A stretch of DNA of 64,000 nucleotides from an uncultured Collinsella sp. GTDB taxonomy: Bacteria > Actinomycetota > Coriobacteriia > Coriobacteriales > Coriobacteriaceae. How positions within the stretch are numbered: position 1 is the first letter of the stretch; each line of letters begins with the position of its first letter. Positions 42,415 to 50,836 of the stretch are shown here, piece by piece. The notes under the pieces were generated by a model that did not search any database, was not told the origin of the DNA, and worked only from the letters and a program-made list of their open reading frames with translations. Position numbers and translations under genes: made by a program. The stretch lies in NCBI GenBank assembly GCA_900768435.1, contig CAAGCW010000007.1:36167-100166 (forward strand), written 5' to 3'.

Positions 42415-42464
42415 AATACGCATGGCAATCTGATGTTAGATAACATCAGATTGCCATGCGTATT
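42415..42464 (-). promoter_or_regulatory. 50-bp near-perfect palindrome at the toxin-antitoxin promoter
   Basis: 24-bp perfect arms flank a 2-bp centre (42439-42440); the inner core is CTGATGTTA-GA-TAACATCAG. It sits just upstream of the antitoxin promoter and 24 bp past the end of the LOG gene, so it can serve both as an operator for the ribbon-helix-helix antitoxin and as a terminator. Confidence 0.65.
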
Positions 42465-42487
42465 CATGTCGCGTGGGCACGATTGAT

Positions 42488-43246
42488 CTACATCAGCCCG
42501 CTGAGCGCAATGTCAACGGCCTCGTTGAGGTCGTCGGTAATGTGTACCAGATCCGGATCGAGCGGGCTAATCATACCGGTGCTCATCACCGGGCCGTTGA
42601 GCCAGTCGAATAGGCCCTGCCAGTACTCGGTGCCCACCAGCACGAGCGGCATGCGCTTGACCTTGTGCGTCTGCACCAGCGTGAGAACCTCGAACATCTC
42701 GTCGAGCGTGCCAAAGCCGCCGGGAAATACGATGGCGCCCGAGCTGTACTTAACGAACATGGTTTTGCGCACAAAGAAGTAGCGGAAGTCCATGCCGAGG
42801 TTCACGTATTTATTGAGCCCCTGCTCGTGCGGCAATTCAATGCCTAGGCCGACCGATTTGCCGTTGACACTCGCCGCTCCCCTGTTGGCCGCCTCCATGA
42901 TGCCGGGGCCGCCGCCGGTGATAACCGCCACGCCACGCTGCGCGATGTTGCGCCCGACCGTGCGCGCCGCCTTGTAAAGCGGATCGGTCTTGGGCGTGCG
43001 GGCACTGCCGAAGATGGTCACCGCGGGGCCCAACTCGGCAAGCGCTCCAAAGCCATCGACAAATTCGGCCTGAATGCGCAGCACGCGCCAGGGGTCGGCG
43101 TGCAGCCAGTCGGTCGACTCCTCGGGCGCCAGCAAGTTGGCGTACGTATTGTCCTTGGGAATCATGGGGCCACGCATGACCACGGGGCCGCGGCGGTACG
43201 TCTCGTCGTAGGCGGGCTCGCCCTCGACGTTCTCATTCTTGATCAT
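42488..43246 (-). CDS. LOG-family protein (cytokinin riboside 5'-monophosphate phosphoribohydrolase-like)
   Basis: A 252-residue Rossmann-like protein with the two LOG signatures, 'ITGGGPGIMEAANRGA' and 'VFPGGFGTLDEMFEVLT', where R and E act in catalysis in characterised members. LOG proteins remove the base from AMP- or IMP-type nucleotides; many bacterial ones have undefined roles and were once called lysine decarboxylases. The N-terminal 45 residues are extra and polar. TAGGAG precedes the ATG. Confidence 0.88.
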   Translation of the reverse strand: MIKNENVEGEPAYDETYRRGPVVMRGPMIPKDNTYANLLAPEESTDWLHADPWRVLRIQAEFVDGFGALAELGPAVTIFGSARTPKTDPLYKAARTVGRNIAQRGVAVITGGGPGIMEAANRGAASVNGKSVGLGIELPHEQGLNKYVNLGMDFRYFFVRKTMFVKYSSGAIVFPGGFGTLDEMFEVLTLVQTHKVKRMPLVLVGTEYWQGLFDWLNGPVMSTGMISPLDPDLVHITDDLNEAVDIALSGLM

Positions 43247-43271
43247 GGGATACTCCTATCGAACATAGAAA

Positions 43272-43308
43272 CGGGCGGGGCCGACGCCATGCGTCAAACA
43301 CCCGCCCG
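43272..43308 (-). terminator. Hairpin terminator of tgt
   Basis: 8-bp arms CGGGCGGG / CCCGCCCG followed on the minus strand by TTTCT. It lies between tgt and the LOG gene. The rest of that gap contains a 17-bp direct repeat, CGCCCGCTGCGAACAGC, at 43406-43422 and 43431-43447, of unknown meaning. Confidence 0.6.
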
Positions 43309-43467
43309 AACATCAACCATTCGGTATGGTACCCACGATGCATCAAGCGCTTGCAAGCCATCGGTCAGCGGTCGGGCAGCCGGTGTCAGCGAATACGACG
43401 CCCGGCGCCCGCTGCGAACAGCGCACAAGCCGCCCGCTGCGAACAGCCCGCGGGCCGCCCGCAGCTC

Positions 43468-44607
<1,140 letters not shown>

Positions 44608-44644
44608 AAACTGGAACTCCTTGGTTGCGGTTCATACGCAAACC

Positions 44645-44650
44645 ATTATA
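44645..44650 (-). promoter_or_regulatory. -10 element of tgt
   Basis: TATAAT on the minus strand, 38 bp upstream of the tgt start; no clear -35 is seen at 17 bp. Confidence 0.5.
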
Positions 44651-44754
44651 CGGGCAACCCGCCAGAAGCACCGACTCGACAGAAACTGGCGCGAGGAGGA
44701 TACGGCAGGGACACGGCAAATGAGCGTGGATTTTTGGACGCTTACCGGATGAGC

Positions 44755-44810
44755 GTGGATAATCTCCCACTTTTGCCCAAAGCACAGCCCAAAAACGGGA
44801 GATTATCCAC
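44755..44810. repeat. Inverted repeat family R4, copy 2
   Basis: 14-bp arms GTGGATAATCTCCC (44755-44768) and complement (44797-44810), the same as copy 1 at 34721-34778, with the loop also partly alike (CACTTT at its start, AAAAAC before the second arm). It lies in the 436-bp gap between tgt and the SDR gene. Another GAGCGTGGAT is present 30 bp earlier. Confidence 0.7.
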
Positions 44811-44867
44811 TTTCATTCTGCGGGCACTCATTTAAGTACGTCCCCGATGGGTGGAGCTATTTACCAG

Positions 44868-45041
44868 CCACGGCAACGCCGATATTTTGGCAACGTCAGC
44901 GAGCGGGTCGCATTTGAGACAAGGTGCCGTGAAATGAAAGGGCGCTGACCTTCTGGTCGCGCCCTTGAAATTGAACGGCAGATTGTCCAAATGCGGCCCG
45001 CGCAGCGTCGGCCGGTCCGCCGTTCGGTAGAACGGCGGAAC
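44868..45041 (-). repeat. Structured 3'-UTR element, family R5, copy B
   Basis: Directly downstream of the SDR gene. On the minus strand: a gene-proximal hairpin (CCGCCGTTC), GCCGACGCTGCGC, a long stem (CGGGCCGCATTTG with CAAATGCGACCCG), a helix TGCCGT / ACGGCA, a hairpin closing on AGAA, then GCTCGCTGACG and a small hairpin. Copy C (48036-48208) is about 90 percent identical, but its middle helix reads TGACGT / ACGTCA, a compensated change. Confidence 0.75.
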
Positions 45042-45043
45042 CC

Positions 45044-45844
45044 CTAAGGACGCTGGCCCATGCCACCCTCGAGGGTGACGGTCTCGCCGTTCATATACTT
45101 AAAGTCGGGACCGCAGAGCTGAACGACAACGCGGCCGATTTCCTTCTCGACGTCGCCGTAGTGACCCGCCGGCGGCATGTGGACGTTGGCCTTGAACGCC
45201 TCGGGATAGGCATCCTGGAAGTTCTCGAGCGCGGCGGTCCAAGCAAGCGGGCAAACGATATTGACGTTGATGCCGTCCTTGCCCCACTCGTTGGCAGCGA
45301 CGCGGGTCAGACCGCGGATGCCCTCCTTGGCAGCGGCGTAGCTGCACTGGCCATAGTTGCCAAACAGGCCGGCGCCCGAAGCAAAGTTGACCACGGAGCC
45401 CTTGGTCTCCTTCAGGTGCGGGTAGGCCTTCTGCATGTACAGATAGGTGGCATACAGACCGGAATAAATGGCCAGGTTAAACTGGTCCATGGTGTGATCG
45501 GCGATCGTCACGCCCGAAGCGCTGGCCTGAGCATTGTTGACGACGGCGTCGATGCGGCCGAACTCCTCAATGGCCTTGTCGATGACGTTCTGGACGACGG
45601 CCTCGTTGTCCTGACCAGCCGAGACATCGGCCTGAACAGGCAGAACCTTGACGCCGTACTCGGCCTCGAGGGATTCCTTGGCAGCCTCGAGCTTGGCAAC
45701 GTTGCGTCCGGTAATGACGAGGTTTGCGCCCTCCTTGGCAAAAGCGATATCGATACCGTAGCCGATGGAGCCAGCGGAGCCGTCCTTGAGCGTGGCCTTG
45801 CCGCCGCCGGTGACGATCACGGTCTTACCAGTGAAAAGTCCCAT
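45044..45844 (-). CDS. Short-chain dehydrogenase/reductase
   Basis: A 266-residue SDR from the ATG at 45842-45844 (AAAGGA upstream). The catalytic 'SYAAAKEG' (YxxxK) and the serine region 'VNFASGAGLFGNYGQ' are present, with 'VVNNAQASASG' as the NNAG-type motif. The cofactor loop is unusual: 'VTGGGKATLKDGSAGSIGYG' has about nine extra residues between the TGGG and GxG parts. The substrate is unknown; such enzymes in gut Coriobacteriia include steroid dehydrogenases, but nothing in the context shows that here. Followed by structured repeat 44868-45041. Confidence 0.85.
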   Translation of the reverse strand: MGLFTGKTVIVTGGGKATLKDGSAGSIGYGIDIAFAKEGANLVITGRNVAKLEAAKESLEAEYGVKVLPVQADVSAGQDNEAVVQNVIDKAIEEFGRIDAVVNNAQASASGVTIADHTMDQFNLAIYSGLYATYLYMQKAYPHLKETKGSVVNFASGAGLFGNYGQCSYAAAKEGIRGLTRVAANEWGKDGINVNIVCPLAWTAALENFQDAYPEAFKANVHMPPAGHYGDVEKEIGRVVVQLCGPDFKYMNGETVTLEGGMGQRP

Positions 45845-46138
45845 ATAAAGTCCTTTCAAATCGCGACGGGCCTGCCCGTCGACTGCGCGCATCCAACTTC
45901 ACGCGCCAAAAGCTGAAATGCAACTTTAGCGGGTTCAAGTGAAAAATAAAGCCCATGGCAGGCGAACGGCATAACGTCTTTCGGCGAAGGGATTGTCAAG
46001 TACAAACTGGATAAAGTGGCCGAGTTTTTGCTATCGACGCGAGCCATCGAACACGTTTTGAAACTTTGCTGCAGCGCGCGGGATGTCGGCGCGAGACTTT
46101 ATCATAGGGTGACAAACTACGATGAGGAGCACATGCCT

Positions 46139-47902
46139 ATGACAGACGAGCTGGACCCCCAGACTCAACAGCATATTGATGATTCCGCAGACGTCACTGC
46201 AGATGCCGACGCTGTGACCTGCGATGATATTGACCTCGACGATCCATTCTTGGACGAAAGCGCTACGGCGGAAACCCCTGGCGCCGAAGATGCAGACGAG
46301 CAAAACGACGATGCGCCCGCTCAGGACGACCGCCCCGTACAGGATGCTGCTCCGCAAGCTGCGGGCCCTATCGAGGTTTCTTCGGAAGAAGAGCTCGACG
46401 CCGTCATGGACTCCATGATGGATGCCGTCAAAGCGATGAAAGACGCCGTGGCCGACGCTGACGTTGACGCCGAGGAAGAGGAGGCCGCCGAGGCAGCCTC
46501 GACCTTCGTACCCGGCGAGACTCCGGTTGCCGACCAGGGCAGCGCCATGCCCTCGTTTCTGCAGCTCGAGCATCCCACGATTGGCGCCGATGCGGTCGAC
46601 CCGCACGCAGCAGGCTTTTCTGTGGTCGAGGGCGGCACCGGCAATATCGCCGCGCCGCAGGCTACCGATTCGGACGCCGCCGACACCGCTCGCCCGACCG
46701 CCCCGCACTCCCCCGCCGCGAGCCGCGATCTGGGGACCGCCGTCTCGAACACCGCGAACGCCGTGGGCACCTTTATCGCCCAGGGCGCCTCGGCCATGCG
46801 CGAGATGAACGCCGCGAAAAAGGCACTTGCCGATGCCCGTGCCCACCTGGCCGAACTTGAGCAGCGCATTGCCGATCAGGCCGAGGAACTCGAGACGCGC
46901 CAGGATATCGCAGGCCGCTACGACCAGATCGTCGCCGACCAGCGCCAGGCGATTGCCACGGCCCAAAAGACTGCAGCGGCCGCCGAGATTGACCGTGATG
47001 CCCACGCCTCCAAAGCGACAGAGCTCAAGGGTCAGCTCGAACAAATGAAGACAGAGGATGACGCGACTGAGCTCCGTCTGAAGGCCGCGCTCGATGCCGT
47101 GGAGGCCCGCGAGGCGAGCTCGCGCGAGACCGGCAACCGCCTCGTTCGACGTCTTGAGGATTCCAAGCGCATCCGCGACAAGGTGAAGGCAGAGCGAGAC
47201 GCCGGCATTGCCGCCGCACAACAAACCGTCGACGCCACGCGCGCCCAGCTCGAGACGCTGCGCCATGAGTATGCCGAGCTGCAACGCAATCCCTCGGCAA
47301 ATCCCGCCAACTATACGGTGCGCACCAGCGAGCTCTCGATGCAGATTTCCGACACGGCAGATGCCCTGCGTAAAGCCGAAGAAGATGTCCCGCGCATCAC
47401 CGCCGACCTTGAGCACTCGCTTGCCGCAGCCGAGCAGGCCGTCGAGCAGGCTCAAGCCCCTATCGCCGACGCAAAACGCGCGCACCAAGCCGTGACGACC
47501 GAAGCCGATGCCGCGCGCGACGAGCTGCAGACGGCGAAGACAGCCGCCGCGACTCGTCAGCGCGAACTGCGCGAGAAGATCACTGCCGAGGACAAGGCAC
47601 GCCGCGACCAGGAGCAGAGCATCGCCAACGCCCAAGCAGATGCCGCACATGCGCAGTCGATCATCGAACAGGCGACCGAAGTGCACGACCACCCAGAGAT
47701 CACTGAGTCGCTTGCAGGATCCTTGGCCCGAGACAAAGCCGAACACGCCGAGACCGAGCGAGAAGTCGCCCAGCTCGAGGCCACCGAGGACGCGGTGCGC
47801 GAACGTACCCGCGACTCACGCATCAAATTCACCGGCGCCATCGTCTGCATCGTTGCCGTAGTTCTCGTGATCATCTTGATCTGGCTGTTCGCGAGCAAGT
47901 AA
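46139..47902 (+). CDS. Tail-anchored coiled-coil protein of unknown function
   Basis: A 587-residue protein from the ATG at 46139 (GAGGAG nine bases upstream; an ATG six bases earlier is too close). Residues 1-100 are acidic and disordered ('DDIDLDDPFLDESATAET'), about 100-240 alanine/proline-rich, about 240-555 a long coiled coil with heptads such as 'LAELEQRIADQAEELETRQD' and 'QLETLRHEYAELQ'. The last 25 residues are one membrane helix ('GAIVCIVAVVLVIILIWLF') ending ASK, so it is anchored by its C-terminus with the coiled coil in the cytosol. No family is recognised. It resembles spacer or scaffold proteins; cell-envelope or division roles are speculative. Confidence 0.75.
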   Translation: MTDELDPQTQQHIDDSADVTADADAVTCDDIDLDDPFLDESATAETPGAEDADEQNDDAPAQDDRPVQDAAPQAAGPIEVSSEEELDAVMDSMMDAVKAMKDAVADADVDAEEEEAAEAASTFVPGETPVADQGSAMPSFLQLEHPTIGADAVDPHAAGFSVVEGGTGNIAAPQATDSDAADTARPTAPHSPAASRDLGTAVSNTANAVGTFIAQGASAMREMNAAKKALADARAHLAELEQRIADQAEELETRQDIAGRYDQIVADQRQAIATAQKTAAAAEIDRDAHASKATELKGQLEQMKTEDDATELRLKAALDAVEAREASSRETGNRLVRRLEDSKRIRDKVKAERDAGIAAAQQTVDATRAQLETLRHEYAELQRNPSANPANYTVRTSELSMQISDTADALRKAEEDVPRITADLEHSLAAAEQAVEQAQAPIADAKRAHQAVTTEADAARDELQTAKTAAATRQRELREKITAEDKARRDQEQSIANAQADAAHAQSIIEQATEVHDHPEITESLAGSLARDKAEHAETEREVAQLEATEDAVRERTRDSRIKFTGAIVCIVAVVLVIILIWLFASK

Positions 47903-47927
47903 CCACTCCCCAACGATTACAAGGACT

Positions 47928-47967
47928 GTCCCCAGGTGCCGGCACAAAAGGAACGTCCCCAAGTGCC
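47928..47967. repeat. Repeat family R2, copy 2
   Basis: A 40-bp segment, 39 of 40 identical to 27988-28027 (core GGCACAAAAGGAACGTCCCC), located 25 bp after the coiled-coil gene. Confidence 0.7.
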
Positions 47968-47975
47968 AACAAAGG

Positions 47976-48208
47976 CGACGCCGATGTTTTGGCGCGGACA
48001 GCGAAAACCCGCTAGAGCGGCATCCTCTTGACAACCAAAGAAATGCCGGTGTTTTGGCAACGACAGCGAGCGGGTCGCATTTGAGACAAGGTGACGTGAA
48101 ACGAAAGGGCGCTGACCTTCTGGTCGCGCCCTTGAAGTTGAACGTCAGATTGTCCAAATGCGGCCCGCGCAGCGTCGGCCGGTTACGGCGTTTGGAAAAC
48201 GCCGTAAC
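47976..48208 (-). repeat. Structured 3'-UTR element, family R5, copy C, plus partial copy D
   Basis: The full copy (48036-48208) begins right at the queA stop with hairpin GTTACGGCGTTT / AAACGCCGTAAC (48182-48208), then the same structure as copy B and a T-rich end (GGCATTTCTTT). Further out, 47976-48010 repeats only the distal part (CGCTGTC-N4-CCAAAACATCGGCG on the minus strand), where the small closing stem changes from TGCC/GGCA to CGCC/GGCG. Confidence 0.75.
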
Positions 48209-49426
48209 CTACAAAATGAGCATGGCGTCGCCAAAGCTGAAGAAGCGGTAGCGCTCCTCGATGGCGGCGGCATAGGCATCCATGATCTGGTCGCGGGTGG
48301 CAAGCGCGCTTACGAGCATCATGAGCGTGGAGCGCGGCACGTGGAAGTTCGTGATCAGCGCGTCGACCACGTGATAGGTCGAGCCGGGCATGAGGTAGAG
48401 CTGCGTCGTGGCGTTCTCGCGCACCACGATGTCACCGCGGCCGAGCGTGTCGGCGCCGTCCTCGCGGCCTTCAAAATAGCGCGCCGTCACGGCCGGATCG
48501 GACACCGGGGCCTCCGCGTCAAACGCGCTTTCGAGCGAGCGCACCGCGGTGGTGCCGACGGCGATCACGCGATGACCCTCGGCCTTTGCCTTGTGCACGG
48601 CGTCGACCACCTCCTGCGACACGTGGTAGCGTTCGGTGTGCATCACGTGCTGCGTGGGGTCGTCCTCCTCTACCAGGCGGAAGGTATCGATGCCCACCTC
48701 GAGCTCGACAGCGGCAAACTTCGCGCCCTTGGCCTCAATAGCGGCCATGAGCTCGGGCGTAAAGTGCAGACCCGCCGTAGGAGCGGCAGCCGAGTGCTCC
48801 TCCTTCATGGCATAGACGGTCTGGTACTTCTCGGGGTCGCCCTCGTAATCGGTAATGTAAGGCGGCAGCGGCACGTGGCCGGCAGCATGGATGGCCTCGT
48901 CGAGCGTGCGCGGGTCGCCGGCGGCATTGCAACCGGCCGGCTCAAAGCGCACCAGACGGCCACCACGACTATCGGTGACAAAGTCGATGACCTCGGCCGT
49001 CAGCACCACGGGAGCCCCCTCGGGCGCATGGGCGCCACCGGCGCGATACTCAATCTGGGCACCGGGCTTCAGACGCTTGCCCGGCTTGACCAGGCACTCC
49101 CAAACGTGACCCAGCGGGTCAACATCCTCGCGGCGCTTGAGCAGCAGCGTCTCGACCACGCCACCCGAGCCGGCTTTGCGACCGATCAGGCGGGCCGGCA
49201 TTACGCGCGTCTGATTGATGACGAGCACGTCGCCCGGCTCGATATAGTCGATGATGTCGCGGAAGATGCGGTGCTCAACGGTGCCGCCATGCTCCAGCGG
49301 CGTTCCCGCCTGGGAGCCCTTGCGATCCACCACCAGCAGGCGGCAGGAGTCGCGCGGCTCGGCGGGAGCCTGGGCGATCAGTTCCTCGGGAAGGTTGTAG
49401 TCAAAATCATCGGTACGCATAGACAC
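48209..49426 (-). CDS. queA: S-adenosylmethionine:tRNA ribosyltransferase-isomerase
   Basis: A 405-residue enzyme that adds the epoxycyclopentanediol precursor from SAM to preQ1-modified tRNA. The start is GTG at 49424-49426, eight bases after AAGGAG; an ATG two codons on is too far. The family signatures are 'FDYNLPEELIAQAPAEPRDS' at the N-terminus, 'DVLVINQTRVMPARL', 'TAGLHFTPELM' and 'TNFHVPRSTLMMLVSALA' near the C-terminus. It is 64 bp downstream of queH in the same direction, so queH-queA are likely one unit. The gene ends in the R5 structured element. Confidence 0.97.
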   Translation of the reverse strand: MSMRTDDFDYNLPEELIAQAPAEPRDSCRLLVVDRKGSQAGTPLEHGGTVEHRIFRDIIDYIEPGDVLVINQTRVMPARLIGRKAGSGGVVETLLLKRREDVDPLGHVWECLVKPGKRLKPGAQIEYRAGGAHAPEGAPVVLTAEVIDFVTDSRGGRLVRFEPAGCNAAGDPRTLDEAIHAAGHVPLPPYITDYEGDPEKYQTVYAMKEEHSAAAPTAGLHFTPELMAAIEAKGAKFAAVELEVGIDTFRLVEEDDPTQHVMHTERYHVSQEVVDAVHKAKAEGHRVIAVGTTAVRSLESAFDAEAPVSDPAVTARYFEGREDGADTLGRGDIVVRENATTQLYLMPGSTYHVVDALITNFHVPRSTLMMLVSALATRDQIMDAYAAAIEERYRFFSFGDAMLIL

Positions 49427-49490
49427 GTCGGATTCTCCTTATATAGCTAAAGTCCGCCCTACATCCTAGCAGGCTGACGTCCCAAATGAA

Positions 49491-50072
49491 CTACTTTTTG
49501 GCAGCCTTGCGCTCGTCGCGAATGCGAGCGCGGTCCATGGCCGCCTCGACGGCAGAAAAGCGGCAGCCGCAGTAGTTCTGTCGATACATGCCCAGTTCGC
49601 GCGAACGGCGCGTAGCCTCGGGATAATACGGGCGAAAATCGCGGATCACCGGGGTAAGCCCACGTGCCGCCGCCAGGCGCTCGAGTACGTCATTGCAGGT
49701 GTCGAACAGCTGGTACGGCGAGACGGCGAGCGTCGTACCCACATATTCAAACCCGCGCTCCTGGGCAACGCGGCATGCCTCGGCCAAGCGCAAGGCATAG
49801 CACGAGCGACAGCGACGGGGCCGATCGGCACCCAGCGGGGCCACGCCGGCCTCCCAGCGCTCGCGGTCCTCCCCCGCCTCGATGAGCTCGATGTCGCCAT
49901 CGGCACACCACCGGCGCAGCTCGTCCAGACGCCGCCGCCATTCATCGCGCGGTTGAATATTGGGATTGGTCCAGCAAATCGTGGGCTCAAACCCCTCCTC
50001 GCGCAGCAGGCGAACCGGCTCAAGCGAGCATGGTGCACAGCACGCATGCAGCAACAACGACTTCATCGACAT
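49491..50072 (-). CDS. queH: Epoxyqueuosine reductase QueH
   Basis: A 193-residue protein of the QueH (DUF208) family, which reduces epoxyqueuosine to queuosine in tRNA without cobalamin, unlike QueG. Conserved cysteines lie in 'LLHACCAPCSLEPVRLL' (the CC and CxxC block), 'RRCRSCYALRLAEAC', and 'YRQNYCGCRFSAVEAA', together expected to bind an iron-sulfur cluster and a second iron centre. 'ERGFEYVGTTLAVSPYQ' is also typical. Start at ATG 50072, with a second ATG two codons later. Together with tgt and queA it completes the late steps of queuosine synthesis. Confidence 0.93.
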   Translation of the reverse strand: MSMKSLLLHACCAPCSLEPVRLLREEGFEPTICWTNPNIQPRDEWRRRLDELRRWCADGDIELIEAGEDRERWEAGVAPLGADRPRRCRSCYALRLAEACRVAQERGFEYVGTTLAVSPYQLFDTCNDVLERLAAARGLTPVIRDFRPYYPEATRRSRELGMYRQNYCGCRFSAVEAAMDRARIRDERKAAKK

Positions 50073-50133
50073 CCCCGTCCCAGAAAACTCACCCCGACAT
50101 CATGGCAGCTAAAATAGCCCCGTCCCAAAAAGA

Positions 50134-50703
50134 CTACTTTGCGAAAAAGCGCACGCCAAAGGACGTATCCTCGCAGGCGGTAATGCGACGGTCGCGCAGG
50201 ATGGTCCGCACGTAATACCAATCGCCCACACAACCCGACAAATGCAAGCCTGCCGCCAGGTAACACAGCAGCGGATAGCCCGAAAACGCAAAGCCCAAGG
50301 CAAACGCCGCCGTCAAAACAACCGTCGGCGCCAGGCAAATCGCCATATACCGCATGCGCGAATACACCACGCCCTCGGCGCAGGCATAGATCATCGCCGT
50401 CTCGCGATTCGCTCCAAAGGTCACCTTCGCGCCCGCAGGCGCCAGCAGCTTAAAGAACACACCGTGCACCAGCTCGTGCACGGCAAATGACGCCGCCGAG
50501 ACCGCACCCAAGCCGACTAGCCAGCCCAAGACCGCCGTCCAGCCGCCCGCCTCAGCCGCGTCCAAGTCCGCAGGCCCGCCCAGCAGCATAAACATCGGCA
50601 CCAGGCACGCGGCAAACACCGCGATCACGGCCATCCCCCACACGAAGCAAGCGTGTAGAAAATCCTCGTCCTCAAACGCATGTATGTTGGAAATCTCATT
50701 CAT
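50134..50703 (-). CDS. DUF3267 membrane metalloprotease-like protein
   Basis: A 189-residue membrane protein with about four helices. 'SFAVHELVHGVFFKLL' contains a zincin-type HExxH motif at the end of the second helix, and 'SGCVGDWYYVRTILRDR' provides the conserved Asp near the C-terminus, as in DUF3267 proteins. The family is predicted to be intramembrane or membrane-bound metallopeptidases; substrates are unknown. Its start is divergent from the MetRS-like gene across a 133-bp gap; it is 61 bp upstream of queH. Confidence 0.8.
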   Translation of the reverse strand: MNEISNIHAFEDEDFLHACFVWGMAVIAVFAACLVPMFMLLGGPADLDAAEAGGWTAVLGWLVGLGAVSAASFAVHELVHGVFFKLLAPAGAKVTFGANRETAMIYACAEGVVYSRMRYMAICLAPTVVLTAAFALGFAFSGYPLLCYLAAGLHLSGCVGDWYYVRTILRDRRITACEDTSFGVRFFAK

Positions 50704-50836
50704 AGCATCTTAGGATAGCGCCCCTGCCACGCACCCGCCCGCATGTGCGATAATGTCGAACGATATGCACGAATTGACCACCGCGCCGCCGAACCCCGTG
50801 CCCGGCCGCGCTCTTACCTATATGCGAAGGAGTCCC

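Noticed and set aside
43406..43447. CRISPR-like direct repeats
   Set aside because: Only two 17-bp copies with an 8-bp spacing; this is a short local duplication.
44608..44650. preQ1 riboswitch before tgt
   Set aside because: The leader is only about 30 nt from the -10, with no H-type pseudoknot pattern.
46031..47746. A 571-codon frame antisense to the coiled-coil gene
   Set aside because: Without family motifs and with no ribosome site; the plus strand frame has heptads, a membrane anchor and a good ribosome site.
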